Of a DNA stretch of 64,000 nt, positions 43,644 to 51,684 are shown in pieces. The position numbers and the translations under genes were made by a program. The stretch's first letter is position 1. Every line of letters begins with the position of its first letter. The notes below the pieces were generated by a model, which searched no databases, was not told the DNA's origin, and was given only the letters and a program-made list of their open reading frames with translations. The stretch spans positions 930,001 to 994,000 of the forward strand of contig NZ_CP044523.1 in the NCBI RefSeq assembly GCF_008831545.1. Reading direction: 5' to 3'. This stretch comes from Halorussus halophilus (GTDB lineage: Archaea > Halobacteriota > Halobacteria > Halobacteriales > Haladaptataceae).

Positions 43644-43749
43644 CGTCTGCCATGCGACGGGAAGACGTATATCAGTTTCCCGGAGTGTTCGACGTTCGCC
43701 GAACCCCAGTTTCGATACGTTTTTCCGGCACACCCGCACATCCCGGTGT

Positions 43750-44463
43750 ATGACAGAATCGACGGACCCCCGCGCGGACCTCGCGGAACGCGTCGCGGGA
43801 GAGATAACGCTCTCGGAGGACCCCGGCGCGACCCTGCGCAAGTGGCGGACCGACTTCGGCGTCTCCCAGACCGACCTCGCGGACCACCTCGACGTGTCGT
43901 CGTCGGTCATCAGCGACTACGAGAGCGGTCGCCGCGAGAGTCCTGGCATCGGGGTCGTCGCGCGCATAGTCAACGCATTGCTCGACATCGACGAACAGCG
44001 CGGCGGCGACCGCATCCGCCAGTACGCTCGGGTCCTCTCGGCCGGTTTCGAGAGCGACATCGTCAGCGACCTGCGCGAGTACCCGACGACGTTCCAGTTG
44101 GAGCGCTTCTACGACGCCATCGGCGCGACAGAACTCACCAGCGGCGACCACGACCACGTGACAGGCCACACCGTCATCGACAGCATCCAAGCCATCACGC
44201 GACTGTCCAGCGAGGAGTTCTACCGCCTCTACGGCCAGAGTACGAGTCGAGCGTTGATGTTCACCAACGTCACGCGCGGGGAGTCGCCGCTGGTCGCCAT
44301 GCGCGTCGTCAACCCGACGCCGAACGCCGTCGTCCTTCACGGCATCGACCGCGAGGCGTTGTGGGACCACGCGCCGAAGATGGCCCAACTCGACGGCTTC
44401 TCGCTGGCGGTTACCGACGACCCGCTGGACGAGATATTGGAGTCGCTGCGGGAGTTACCCTGA
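43750..44463 (+). CDS. XRE-type transcription regulator with C-terminal ligand domain
   Basis: 237 residues from ATG 43750. Residues about 28-80 are an HTH of the Xre/Cro type (LRKWRTDFGVSQTDLADHLDVSSSVISDYESGRRESPGIGVVARIV). The remaining 150 residues are a conserved archaeal effector domain (TTFQLERFYDAIGATEL...LFTNVTRGESPLVAMRVVNPTPNAVVLHGI, here RALMFTNVTRGES) of the COG1709 type. It ends 112 bases before the proteasome operon and could be its regulator, since a long palindrome lies between them. That is inference from position only. Confidence 0.88.
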   Translation: MTESTDPRADLAERVAGEITLSEDPGATLRKWRTDFGVSQTDLADHLDVSSSVISDYESGRRESPGIGVVARIVNALLDIDEQRGGDRIRQYARVLSAGFESDIVSDLREYPTTFQLERFYDAIGATELTSGDHDHVTGHTVIDSIQAITRLSSEEFYRLYGQSTSRALMFTNVTRGESPLVAMRVVNPTPNAVVLHGIDREALWDHAPKMAQLDGFSLAVTDDPLDEILESLRELP

Positions 44464-44520
44464 GTTCGCTCGTTTTCTGACCGTCGTCCACCTCGCGTCA
44501 GACGTTGCCTACACCTCTCC

Positions 44521-44540
44521 AGCTAAAATATATTTTAGCT
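44521..44540. promoter_or_regulatory. 20-bp perfect palindrome covering the proteasome promoter
   Basis: AGCTAAAATATATTTTAGCT reads the same on both strands and contains the likely TATA box. Its centre is about 45 bases before ATG 44576. A protein bound here would block TATA-binding protein, so this is a strong operator candidate for the proteasome operon. Confidence 0.7.
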
Positions 44541-44575
44541 AACATTTTTTGAGTCGTAGCGTCTACCAACTATCG

Positions 44576-45265
44576 ATGCCCGACCCAACCAACTCCCCGA
44601 ACTTCGGGACGGACTCGCCGAACGCGGGGGCCGACGTGCTCAAGACCGGTACGACGACCGTCGCGCTCACGGCCGCGGACGGCGTCGTCCTCGCGGCCGA
44701 CCAGCGCGCGAGTCTCGGTGGCCGTCTCGTCAGCAGCAAAGACATGCAGAAAGTCGAGCAGGTGCATCCGACCGCCGCGCTGACGCTCTCCGGCGCTGTC
44801 GGCGAACTCCAAGAGTACGTCCGGCAACTCCGCTCGAAGGTGGACCTCTACAAGACGCGCCGAGGTAACCCGCCGTCGATGCACGCCACCGCGACGTTCG
44901 CAGGAAACCTGCTCCGACACGGTCCGTACCGCGCCGCACAGTTGACCCTGGGCGGCGTCGATTCGGACGGGCAACAGGTCTACAGTTTCGACGCCGGCGG
45001 TGGCGTCACCGAGTCGCCATACGCCGCTGGCGGCAGTGGCATGCAACTGGCCTACGGCGTCCTCGAACGCGAGTTCGACGCCGAGATGACCATCGAGGAG
45101 GCGCGAGTCGTCGCTGCCCGCGCCATCGAATCGGCCAGCGAACGCGACACTGCGAGCGGGAACGGCCTTACGCTCGCAGAAGTGACTGCCGATGGCGTCG
45201 AACTCGACAGCTACGAGGACCCAGCGAGCGTCGCTGGTGACGATAGTATCGGGGAGGTGGCCTGA
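44576..45265 (+). CDS. psmB: 20S proteasome beta subunit
   Basis: 229 residues from ATG 44576. A propeptide of about 25 residues ends at LKTG, leaving catalytic Thr26 as the new N-terminus (TTTVALTAADGVVLAADQRAS). Asp of AADQR and Lys in SSKDMQKV are the other active-site residues, the latter after one extra residue (LGGRLVSSK) relative to familiar haloarchaeal beta subunits. The end has ASERDTASGNGLTLAEVT as in other members. It forms the proteolytic inner rings. It is followed, with one-base stop/start overlap, by an alpha gene, and sits behind a palindromic promoter. Confidence 0.93.
   Translation: MPDPTNSPNFGTDSPNAGADVLKTGTTTVALTAADGVVLAADQRASLGGRLVSSKDMQKVEQVHPTAALTLSGAVGELQEYVRQLRSKVDLYKTRRGNPPSMHATATFAGNLLRHGPYRAAQLTLGGVDSDGQQVYSFDAGGGVTESPYAAGGSGMQLAYGVLEREFDAEMTIEEARVVAARAIESASERDTASGNGLTLAEVTADGVELDSYEDPASVAGDDSIGEVA
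45252..45259 (+). promoter_or_regulatory. Ribosome binding site of the proteasome alpha gene
   Basis: A ggggaggtg stretch at the end of the beta gene lies just upstream of ATG 45265, supporting translational coupling. Confidence 0.5.
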
Positions 45266-46005
45266 TGCAAGACAACCAGCAGGCGTACGACCGCGGGACG
45301 AGCATCTTCTCGCCCGACGGGCGACTGTATCAGGTCGAGTACGCCCGCGAAGCGGTCAAGCGTGGCAGCGCCAGCGTGGGCGTGAAGACCAGAGAGGGCG
45401 TCGTGTTGGCGGCCCGCCGTAGAGTCCGGTCGTCGCTGATGGACCCCGATAGCGTCGAGAAACTGCACGAAATCGACGGCCACCTCGGCGTCGCCAGCGC
45501 GGGCCACGCGGCAGACGCACGCCAACTGGTCGAGTTCGCGCGCGAGGCCGCCCAGCGGGAGCGTCTCCGATTCGACGAACCGCTCGGCGTCGAGACGCTG
45601 ACCAAGGAACTGGCCGACCACGTGCAGGAGTACACCCAGAAAGGTGGTGCGCGGCCGTTCGGTACGGCACTGCTCGTGGGCGGTATCGGTGACTCGGGAC
45701 CCGCACTCTACGAGACCGACCCCAGCGGCACGCCCTCGGCGTGGAACGCCGCGGCGGTGGGCCGCAACAGCGCCGAGATTCAGGACTACCTCGAAGCGGA
45801 GTACGTCGCGGACGCCGACCTCGAATCGGGCGTCGATTTAGCGCTGTCGGCACTGGCGGCCCCGACAGAGGACGGGTTCGACACTGCGGACGTGGGGATT
45901 GCGACAGTGACCAACGCGAACGGATACCGGCAACTCGACGAGGACGAGCGTCGCGAGCGACTCGACGCGCTCGGGTTGCTGGACGACGGTCAGCAAGCGT
46001 CTTAG
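45265..46005 (+). CDS. psmA: 20S proteasome alpha subunit
   Basis: 246 residues. The N-terminal alpha signature YDRGTSIFSPDGRLYQVEYAREAVKRGSASVGVKT is nearly canonical, including residues of the gate. Lys of SVEKLHEID matches the pocket that receives the activator ATPase tail. GGARPFGTALLVGG and LYETDPSGTPSAWNAAAVG are typical. It forms the outer rings that gate access for PAN/Cdc48-type ATPases. The common haloarchaeal psmA genes are, as far as I know, not next to psmB, so this pair may be an additional, separately controlled proteasome. The stop overlaps that of the convergent gene (TTAG). Confidence 0.93.
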   Translation: MQDNQQAYDRGTSIFSPDGRLYQVEYAREAVKRGSASVGVKTREGVVLAARRRVRSSLMDPDSVEKLHEIDGHLGVASAGHAADARQLVEFAREAAQRERLRFDEPLGVETLTKELADHVQEYTQKGGARPFGTALLVGGIGDSGPALYETDPSGTPSAWNAAAVGRNSAEIQDYLEAEYVADADLESGVDLALSALAAPTEDGFDTADVGIATVTNANGYRQLDEDERRERLDALGLLDDGQQAS

Positions 46006-46994
46006 CTGGCCTGCTGTGTGTTCCGGCGGCGCGTCTCGGCGACGGTGAGGTCTCCGGCGACGAAGACGCCTAACTCCTCGTCGTCTAGTTGCGCGCTCAC
46101 CCTCACGCACCACGGGTCCGTCGAGAGGACCGTCTCCCGCCACTCGTCGCCGACGTTCCAGATGGGCCGGTCGCGGACGTTCTCGCCGTGGTCGTGGTAG
46201 AACGCTATCACGGCAGGGTGTTCGAGGACCGCGAGCGTCACCGGACAGTTGAGTTCGCAACCACACTGTTGGCAGTCGAGTGTGACTTGTGCTTGCTGAG
46301 AGTCCGCGTCGGTTTCCGTGGAGGTACCGGTCTGACGTTTGCCCACGAGTGCGAGCGTGGCGTCCATCTTCGCCGCGCACTCTGGACAGATACCGTCGGA
46401 CATGACCGACAGGCGGTGGCGATGGTGGCGGTCGAAGGCTTCGAGGAGGTCGGCGGTATCACGGTCGCGCTGGGCACCCGGCGGGAACGGCAGCGTGAGA
46501 ATTCCTTGTCGGCAGTCAGTGCAGGCGACCGTGACGTAGTTGGCTTCGCAGGTCGCGGCTAAGTTCCCATCCTCGCAAAGCGGACAGTCCTCGCCCATCT
46601 CGACTGGCCCGAACGACACGCGGTCAGTGTACGTCCCGGCGACGATGGCGCGGGCGACCTGCAACCCGGCGTAGGTCAGCGCGTAGCGGTCTTCCTCTTC
46701 GCCGGTCTTGCGGAGATAGAGGTCGGTCAGTTGCCGGAGGTGGTAGGCGAACCCGGCAGTCGTGTCGGCGGAACTCTCTTCGAAGAGTTCCGAGAACGTC
46801 ATCGTAGTGCCGGAGACGGATTCGTCGGCGTCGTCTACGAGCGCCCGGAGGACTGCCATCCGGACCTCGTTGCCGAGCGCGTCGAAGGCGTCGCTCGCCG
46901 GGACGGACTCGACTTCGGGGGTGGGTTCGGGGGTTTCGGTGGGTGGCGTTTCAGGAGTGACTTCGCCAACGTCCTCGGCCCCGGCATCGCTCAT
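46002..46994 (-). CDS. ArsR-like winged-helix protein with zinc-ribbon sites (DUF7351-like)
   Basis: 330 residues. After a Pro/Glu/Thr-rich N-terminus comes a wHTH (SDAFDALGNEVRMAVLRALVDD...TFSELFEESSADTTAGFAYHLRQLTDLYLRK). Two Cys clusters follow: CPLCEDGNLAATC...VACTDC at about 136-160, and CPECAAKM...CQQCGCELNC at about 199-247. These are likely zinc ribbons. The closing DPWCVRVSAQLDDEELGVFVAGDLTV is a small beta-domain. It is probably a transcription regulator. Convergent with the proteasome alpha gene with a 4-base overlap of the stop codons. Confidence 0.85.
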   Translation of the reverse strand: MSDAGAEDVGEVTPETPPTETPEPTPEVESVPASDAFDALGNEVRMAVLRALVDDADESVSGTTMTFSELFEESSADTTAGFAYHLRQLTDLYLRKTGEEEDRYALTYAGLQVARAIVAGTYTDRVSFGPVEMGEDCPLCEDGNLAATCEANYVTVACTDCRQGILTLPFPPGAQRDRDTADLLEAFDRHHRHRLSVMSDGICPECAAKMDATLALVGKRQTGTSTETDADSQQAQVTLDCQQCGCELNCPVTLAVLEHPAVIAFYHDHGENVRDRPIWNVGDEWRETVLSTDPWCVRVSAQLDDEELGVFVAGDLTVAETRRRNTQQAS

Positions 46995-47233
46995 ACCATG
47001 GAAGTCGGGCGTCTTCGTTTATAAACTCATGGCTAGATGGGGTATTGACCGGAAACGACCGACGAACAGCAGAAGGAGAGGTGATTGTGACCACCTCGAA
47101 AGCCCCCGCCCGCTCGCTACGAACCGCAGAAGTCATCGTGACCATGGCCGCCCAGAAAGTCCCGCCCGTGTGGTCTGGTTCACTGGCTGTTTCCGGGTGG
47201 CTGTTCCACCGGCAGTAACGATAGTGAACTCTC

Positions 47234-47291
47234 CATCCCTCGCGCGAACAGGTCGCACCACGAGGTGTGCGACCTGTTCGCGCGAGGGATG
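47234..47291. repeat. Long hairpin with 25-bp perfect stem
   Basis: The left arm 47234-47258 (catccctcgcgcgaac...) and right arm 47267-47291 (...gttcgcgcgagggatg) are perfect inverse complements, with an 8-base loop cacgaggt. It has no T-run after it, so a simple terminator is unlikely. Confidence 0.75.
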
Positions 47292-47304
47292 AGTAGCGCA
47301 GGCC

Positions 47305-47332
47305 CAGACGACGCGCTGGAGCGCGTCGTCTG
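47305..47332. repeat. 28-base near-continuous palindrome
   Basis: Arms CAGACGACGCGCT (47305-47317) and AGCGCGTCGTCTG (47320-47332) are perfect inverse complements around a GG centre. It begins 13 bases after the longer hairpin at 47234-47291. Confidence 0.75.
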
Positions 47333-47573
47333 TACTGAGCAACGCAGTCGGATGGGGAGGGACGCGAGGCGCGCGGGCGGTCACGCGAGCGAATGCGAGG
47401 GTGGCCTCGGCGGACGCGGTTTGTCCTCCGGTGGTGCGGAGAGCGGGCCTCGGTTAGTGAGCGGTGGAGCCGCGAACGTGTGGCTGATGCGGTTGGCGGT
47501 GCTGTGCGGTCTCGCCTTTGCACCGGCATCAGTGCTATTCTCGTTGTCGTCAATCTCTCCGTCCTGTTCCACC

Positions 47574-47605
47574 TGCTGATGGCAGTAACTGCTGATGGCA
47601 GTAAC
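47574..47605 (+). repeat. 16-base tandem direct repeat
   Basis: TGCTGATGGCAGTAAC is present twice in immediate succession (47574-47589 and 47590-47605). The 9-mer ggcagtaac also occurs at 47212-47220. Confidence 0.7.
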
Positions 47606-47680
47606 TAGCTCCAACTAACCCATCTGCCATCCCAAGACAAGAACAAAGAAAACAGAAACTACCGCTACCAAACGCCCGCT

Positions 47681-49018
47681 TTATTCCACGAAGTCGTACA
47701 TTCGCTCGTTCATGCGCCCGCGACCGGTGAACACGAACTCGCCGTCGGGAACCGTGAAGTCCTCGATCTCGATGGTCTTGTCGTGGTTGTGTCGGTCGTG
47801 GACCTTCTCGTACTCTTCGAACGAGAGGTCGTAGCGGTCCTCGATTTGGGCGTCGATGTTACTCGCCTCGATTTCGTCCTTCCAGCCGTCCTGCACGGTC
47901 TCGGCGTGGACTTCTGCCTGTGCGCCCGAACCGTAGGAGCCGACCAACAGACGCTTGCCTGTGAGGTCGATGCCCTCGTTGAGGGCGTGGCGGAGCGCGC
48001 TGGCGCGGGCGATGTGGACCGAGCCAGTGTACCAGTTGCCGACCTCGCGGGAGATGGAGAGGGTCGGGTCGATGGTGTTGCCGTACCACTCGCGGTACTG
48101 GTCGGTCTCTTTCAGTTTGTCCATGTAGTCCCGGATGGCTTCCTCGTAGGCTTCGCGGTCCTCAAACTCGTCCTCGCGGGGCTGGAAGCCGATTTCGTCG
48201 GCCAGTTCCTCTTCGACGGTGGTGTCTCGAATCATGTGGCGGTAACCGAGCAGGCCAGCCTTCCGAACCATACCGGGGAACGGCGTGTGGAACGGGATGT
48301 ACTCGAAGTCGTCGGGATGGGTGTCGCCCGAGACGGATTCGAAGTCCTCCACTGCCTCGCGCATGCGTGCGAGGTACACCTGCATCGAGCGCTTGCCGTC
48401 CACGCTCGGGAACTGCTGGTTCGGTTTGAGGAAGTCCGTCTCGTCCGCAGAGCCGTACCCCTGCTCGGTGGAGAGTTCCAGCACGCTGGGGTCCTCGGAG
48501 ATGAGCATGGCGACTGCGCCCGCACCCTGCGTCGCCTCGCCGGGGTCGCCGCGGGCGTAGAGCGCCGTATCAGTCGCAACCACGAGCGCCGAGCGACCAC
48601 GGTTGCGGCCTGCTTTGATCCAGTTGTAGGCGTCGTCGATGGCCTGCGTCCCGGCGACGCAGGCGAACTTGCGTTCGCCCTTGTTCGCGTGGTGGAAGTC
48701 CCCGTCGTACACCTGTTCGAGACAGCCCGCGATGTACGTCGAGACGGGCTTGGAGTTGTCGAACGCGCTCTCGGTGGCAACGTCGATGCGGCCGATGTCG
48801 TCGGGCGTCAGTCCCTTGCGGTCCATCAGTCGGTGGGCCGCGTTCGCGCCCATCGTTACGATGTCCTCGTGAGCGTCCGGGAACGAACTGGCGTTTAGTC
48901 CGAGTCCTTTCGTGTACTTCTCGGGGTCCTCGCCCTTCTCGGGCGCGAACGTGTTCGGCAGGTCCAGTTTCAGCTTCCCCGTCCAGATTTCGATGGCGTC
49001 GATACCGACGGCTGTCAT
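47681..49018 (-). CDS. Hydroxymethylglutaryl-CoA synthase
   Basis: 445 residues, the length of haloarchaeal enzymes. Catalytic residues of the thiolase-like fold are in place: Glu83 in VATESAFD, Cys120 in KFACVAGTQA and His244 in IPFHTPFPGM. The latter part has GNTIDPTLSISREVGNWYTGSVHIARASALRHAL and LLVGSYGSGAQAEV. It condenses acetyl-CoA with acetoacetyl-CoA to HMG-CoA, the first committed precursor of the mevalonate pathway for archaeal isoprenoid lipids. It stands alone, 60 bases from the divergent-facing pilin-like gene. Confidence 0.95.
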   Translation of the reverse strand: MTAVGIDAIEIWTGKLKLDLPNTFAPEKGEDPEKYTKGLGLNASSFPDAHEDIVTMGANAAHRLMDRKGLTPDDIGRIDVATESAFDNSKPVSTYIAGCLEQVYDGDFHHANKGERKFACVAGTQAIDDAYNWIKAGRNRGRSALVVATDTALYARGDPGEATQGAGAVAMLISEDPSVLELSTEQGYGSADETDFLKPNQQFPSVDGKRSMQVYLARMREAVEDFESVSGDTHPDDFEYIPFHTPFPGMVRKAGLLGYRHMIRDTTVEEELADEIGFQPREDEFEDREAYEEAIRDYMDKLKETDQYREWYGNTIDPTLSISREVGNWYTGSVHIARASALRHALNEGIDLTGKRLLVGSYGSGAQAEVHAETVQDGWKDEIEASNIDAQIEDRYDLSFEEYEKVHDRHNHDKTIEIEDFTVPDGEFVFTGRGRMNERMYDFVE

Positions 49019-49079
49019 GTGCGCTTGTCGGTCAGTGGGCTATATGATTTTGTCGATAGCGGATTCGACGGTTGTCGAA

Positions 49080-50852
49080 CTAGGCGCCAGTTGCCTCGAT
49101 GGTCAACTCCTCGGTTTCGACGGTTCCGTTCGCCAATCGGTAGGTGATTCGGACCGACACCGTTTCGCCGGTCATGTCCGCTTGCTGCGGGTTGTTTCCG
49201 TTTCCTTCGAGGAACTGCATGAGGGAGAAGGTCGCTGTACTCCCGCCGGACAAGACCGGCTCGACGGATGGCGTGGTCTGCCAGTAGAACTCACTCATGT
49301 CGAGGGACGTCGGGAGGTCGGCGCCGCCGGGAACGTCGTTGATTCCGTCTCGGGTATCCGCATCGACGTACAACTCGCTCTCCCACTGGCCTTCGTTCGA
49401 TGACGGGTCACTGAGTTGCTTTATTTTCCCGCGCTTCGGGTCGATTTCCACGTCGGTAATCGTCAATTGCTGATCGTAGCTGTTCGTGACACTGAACCGG
49501 ACGCTCGCAGGCGTCCCTTCGTTGTCGGCGTCAACGGCGACTGCGTCTCGGTTGTACTCGATTCCGCCGGGAGTCGGTGTCGGTCCACCCGGTCCGTTGC
49601 CGTTTCCGGGACCGCCGACGCCGTAGACGCTAAGTCTGAACGTCAGGTTCTCCTGGGCACCGTCTTCGAACTCGCCGCTCGTCGGTGGCACGTCGGCGAT
49701 GCTCGTCCGCACTTTCACCCGACGATTCGCACCGTCGAACTCGTCTACTTCGTAGCGGAGTTCGACTTGGCCCTGTCCGTCGGTTCGGACGTCCGTCAGC
49801 GTCTCTCCCACCTCACCACGGTAGTGGAGTCGGTCCGGCAAGTCGTTCGACACCAGCGAGAGGTTCACTCTTGCACCCGTGACGGGGTTGTTGTACCGAT
49901 CGCGCACTTCCACGACGAGTTTCCGCGTGCTGTTCTCGGCGACGCTCGTATTGTCACCCGACACATCGGTCACGTAATGCGGTTCGACGCCCGACACGTC
50001 GTTTCCGACGCCGACTTTGGCCAACTGTAATTCGTACGTTCCGGGTTCGAGAACGATGCGGACCGCATCCTCGCCCGGCACACTCTCGACGGCCTGCACG
50101 TACGCGTCCTCGTCCGAATCACTGCCGTCGAATTCGTCTTCCAGTAACGTCTCCTCCCACATCGTCGCTGAGAGTTCCGTCGGCACGGTCAACTCTATGG
50201 GGTCACCGCTCTCTCGAACCGCGATAGTTCGGGTAGACGCACTCACGGCCGTCGGCGAAACCGACAGCGACTGACTGCTGGACTTCGAGAGCGTGCCGTC
50301 TACCGTCACCAACGAAAGCGTGTTGCCCTTGACGAGTCGTTGGCCCGCGACGACGGTCTTGGCACTGTCAAAGCGGTTGTAGAGGACGCCGTTCGCGTAG
50401 ACCGTGGTCGGCGCGTTCTGGTAGACGTGGTAGTTCGGTTCGTAACTGAGTCCGCGCGTCGAGAACTCCTGCGTGGAACCGTCCCAGTAGTCGCGGGTCT
50501 CACCGGACGCGACTGCGTTCTCGATGCTCACTTTGCTGTCCGTCCCGAGTTCGGTCGTCCGGAGCGTCCCGGAGGGCGACGGTGGATTGACGAACAGCGC
50601 TCGAACGGGGTACTGCGTGCCGAGCGGAATCGAGGCCGACCCGCCACTGTCGGTGGCGGCGGTGCGGTGGAGTTCGTCGCGCAGGTCCTGTAGTTGGTTC
50701 TGGACCTGTTGATTGTGTTTGAACTCCACCTGGGAGTTCTCTTGAGGGACGACTTGGGCCTGATACGTCGATAACAGGACGACCAACACGGCGAACAGCA
50801 ACACCGTGCCAATCTGAACAGTCACCCCACGCTCGTCCGTTCGAAGTCGCAC
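49080..50852 (-). CDS. Large pilin-like surface protein with Ig-like domain
   Basis: 590 residues. The N-terminus DERGVTVQIGTVLLFAVLVVLLSTYQAQVVPQE is a class III (type IV pilin/archaellin) signal-like helix, likely cut after Gly by the prepilin peptidase PibD. The middle is beta-rich (to about residue 290). Residues about 300-370 form an Ig-like or Big_1-type domain (TRKLVVEVRDRYNNPVTGARVNLSLVSND). A Gly/Pro hinge (GGPGNGNGPGGPTPTPG) precedes a second beta domain. At this size it is more likely a pilin-like surface adhesin than a structural pilin. It resembles haloarchaeal pilin/DUF7289-type proteins. Confidence 0.8.
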   Translation of the reverse strand: MRLRTDERGVTVQIGTVLLFAVLVVLLSTYQAQVVPQENSQVEFKHNQQVQNQLQDLRDELHRTAATDSGGSASIPLGTQYPVRALFVNPPSPSGTLRTTELGTDSKVSIENAVASGETRDYWDGSTQEFSTRGLSYEPNYHVYQNAPTTVYANGVLYNRFDSAKTVVAGQRLVKGNTLSLVTVDGTLSKSSSQSLSVSPTAVSASTRTIAVRESGDPIELTVPTELSATMWEETLLEDEFDGSDSDEDAYVQAVESVPGEDAVRIVLEPGTYELQLAKVGVGNDVSGVEPHYVTDVSGDNTSVAENSTRKLVVEVRDRYNNPVTGARVNLSLVSNDLPDRLHYRGEVGETLTDVRTDGQGQVELRYEVDEFDGANRRVKVRTSIADVPPTSGEFEDGAQENLTFRLSVYGVGGPGNGNGPGGPTPTPGGIEYNRDAVAVDADNEGTPASVRFSVTNSYDQQLTITDVEIDPKRGKIKQLSDPSSNEGQWESELYVDADTRDGINDVPGGADLPTSLDMSEFYWQTTPSVEPVLSGGSTATFSLMQFLEGNGNNPQQADMTGETVSVRITYRLANGTVETEELTIEATGA

Positions 50853-50905
50853 TACCGACTTCTTTCAGGGGAGACAAATAAAAATGCCGTCTGTTATGCG
50901 ACCGA

Positions 50906-51490
50906 TTATTCGTCTTCTTCCTCTTCGACGACTTCCGGGTCGCTCATGGCGCTCTGGAGGCTGTCGAGACCGTTGACCCACTCCGTGACGAGACCGTACT
51001 CTAACTCTTCGGTGACGGACATGTCCAGTTCGTCGCCGTCGATGATGCGCGTGCCGCCCGCGGCCACGAGTCCGAGCGCCGAATCTAAGTCCTCGGCTTC
51101 TTCGGCCTTGCCAGCCTCGATGACGTACTCCTCGACGGGTGCGTCGTCGGCCGGACCGTTGGCGACGTACTCCTCGGCGGCGTAGAAGACGCAGACGAGA
51201 CTCGTCTGGACGCCGTCGATGAGCATCGCTTTCTCTTCGTTGCCGAAATCGACTTCCGAGAGGACGACCTCGCGGATGTCTTCGAGTTCCGAAAGCGCCT
51301 CCTCGTCGTCGATAGCGCCGTCGTCGGCCGCGGTGACGATCTTTGCGATTGCGATAGCCACGTCGTCTTGCAGGTTGAGCAAGAGGCGAGCGGAGTCTTC
51401 GTTCTCTGGGTCGATGTCCTCCTCTCGGATGCGGTCGAGCCAGTTCTGCCAGCGTTCGTCGGAGTAGAACTCCTCGGGAGGCGCGCTCAT
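50906..51490 (-). CDS. DUF2150 family protein
   Basis: 194 residues from ATG 51490 (MSAPPEEFYSDERWQNWLDRIREEDI). A TATA-like gatttatgaac is 27 bases upstream on this strand, supporting this start and a leaderless message. The long helical pattern LLLNLQDDVAIAIAKIVTAADDGAI...LIDGVQTSLVCVFYAAEEYV is that of DUF2150, conserved in haloarchaea and some other Euryarchaeota. It is a cytoplasmic all-helical protein of unknown function. The acidic end (MSDPEVVEEEEDE) is typical. Confidence 0.88.
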   Translation of the reverse strand: MSAPPEEFYSDERWQNWLDRIREEDIDPENEDSARLLLNLQDDVAIAIAKIVTAADDGAIDDEEALSELEDIREVVLSEVDFGNEEKAMLIDGVQTSLVCVFYAAEEYVANGPADDAPVEEYVIEAGKAEEAEDLDSALGLVAAGGTRIIDGDELDMSVTEELEYGLVTEWVNGLDSLQSAMSDPEVVEEEEDE

Positions 51491-51684
51491 ATCATCATCG
51501 AGCGTTGCGCGGTTCATAAATCCTGCGAGGCTGACTTTCGCTTCGAAAACTGAACTTTTCGGCGATTTCGGCACTGAGGACGCTTCAATCGGCTGAGAAA
51601 CGCGATAGCCGCGTTCACCGATATCTCGGTATTCAGACGGTTTTAAATCGGGGGACACCTCCCGCTCGAACGTCGCTATCGCGT

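Larger units (their letters stand above)
46995..47680. other. Gene-free region with long palindromes
   Basis: 686 bases between the divergent upstream region of the DUF7351-like gene and the stop of HMG-CoA synthase. No convincing gene is visible. The open frames in it are shadows of the GC-rich palindromes. Its main contents are the 25-bp-stem hairpin and the 28-base palindrome at 47234-47332 and a 16-base tandem duplication near the end (separate entries). The first 30 bases contain the promoter of the DUF7351-like gene (ttataaac near 47020 on the plus strand). Confidence 0.6.

Noticed and set aside
47265-47608. Open frames over the 47.2 kb palindromes
   Set aside because: They arise from the palindromes and tandem repeat and show no protein-like composition.
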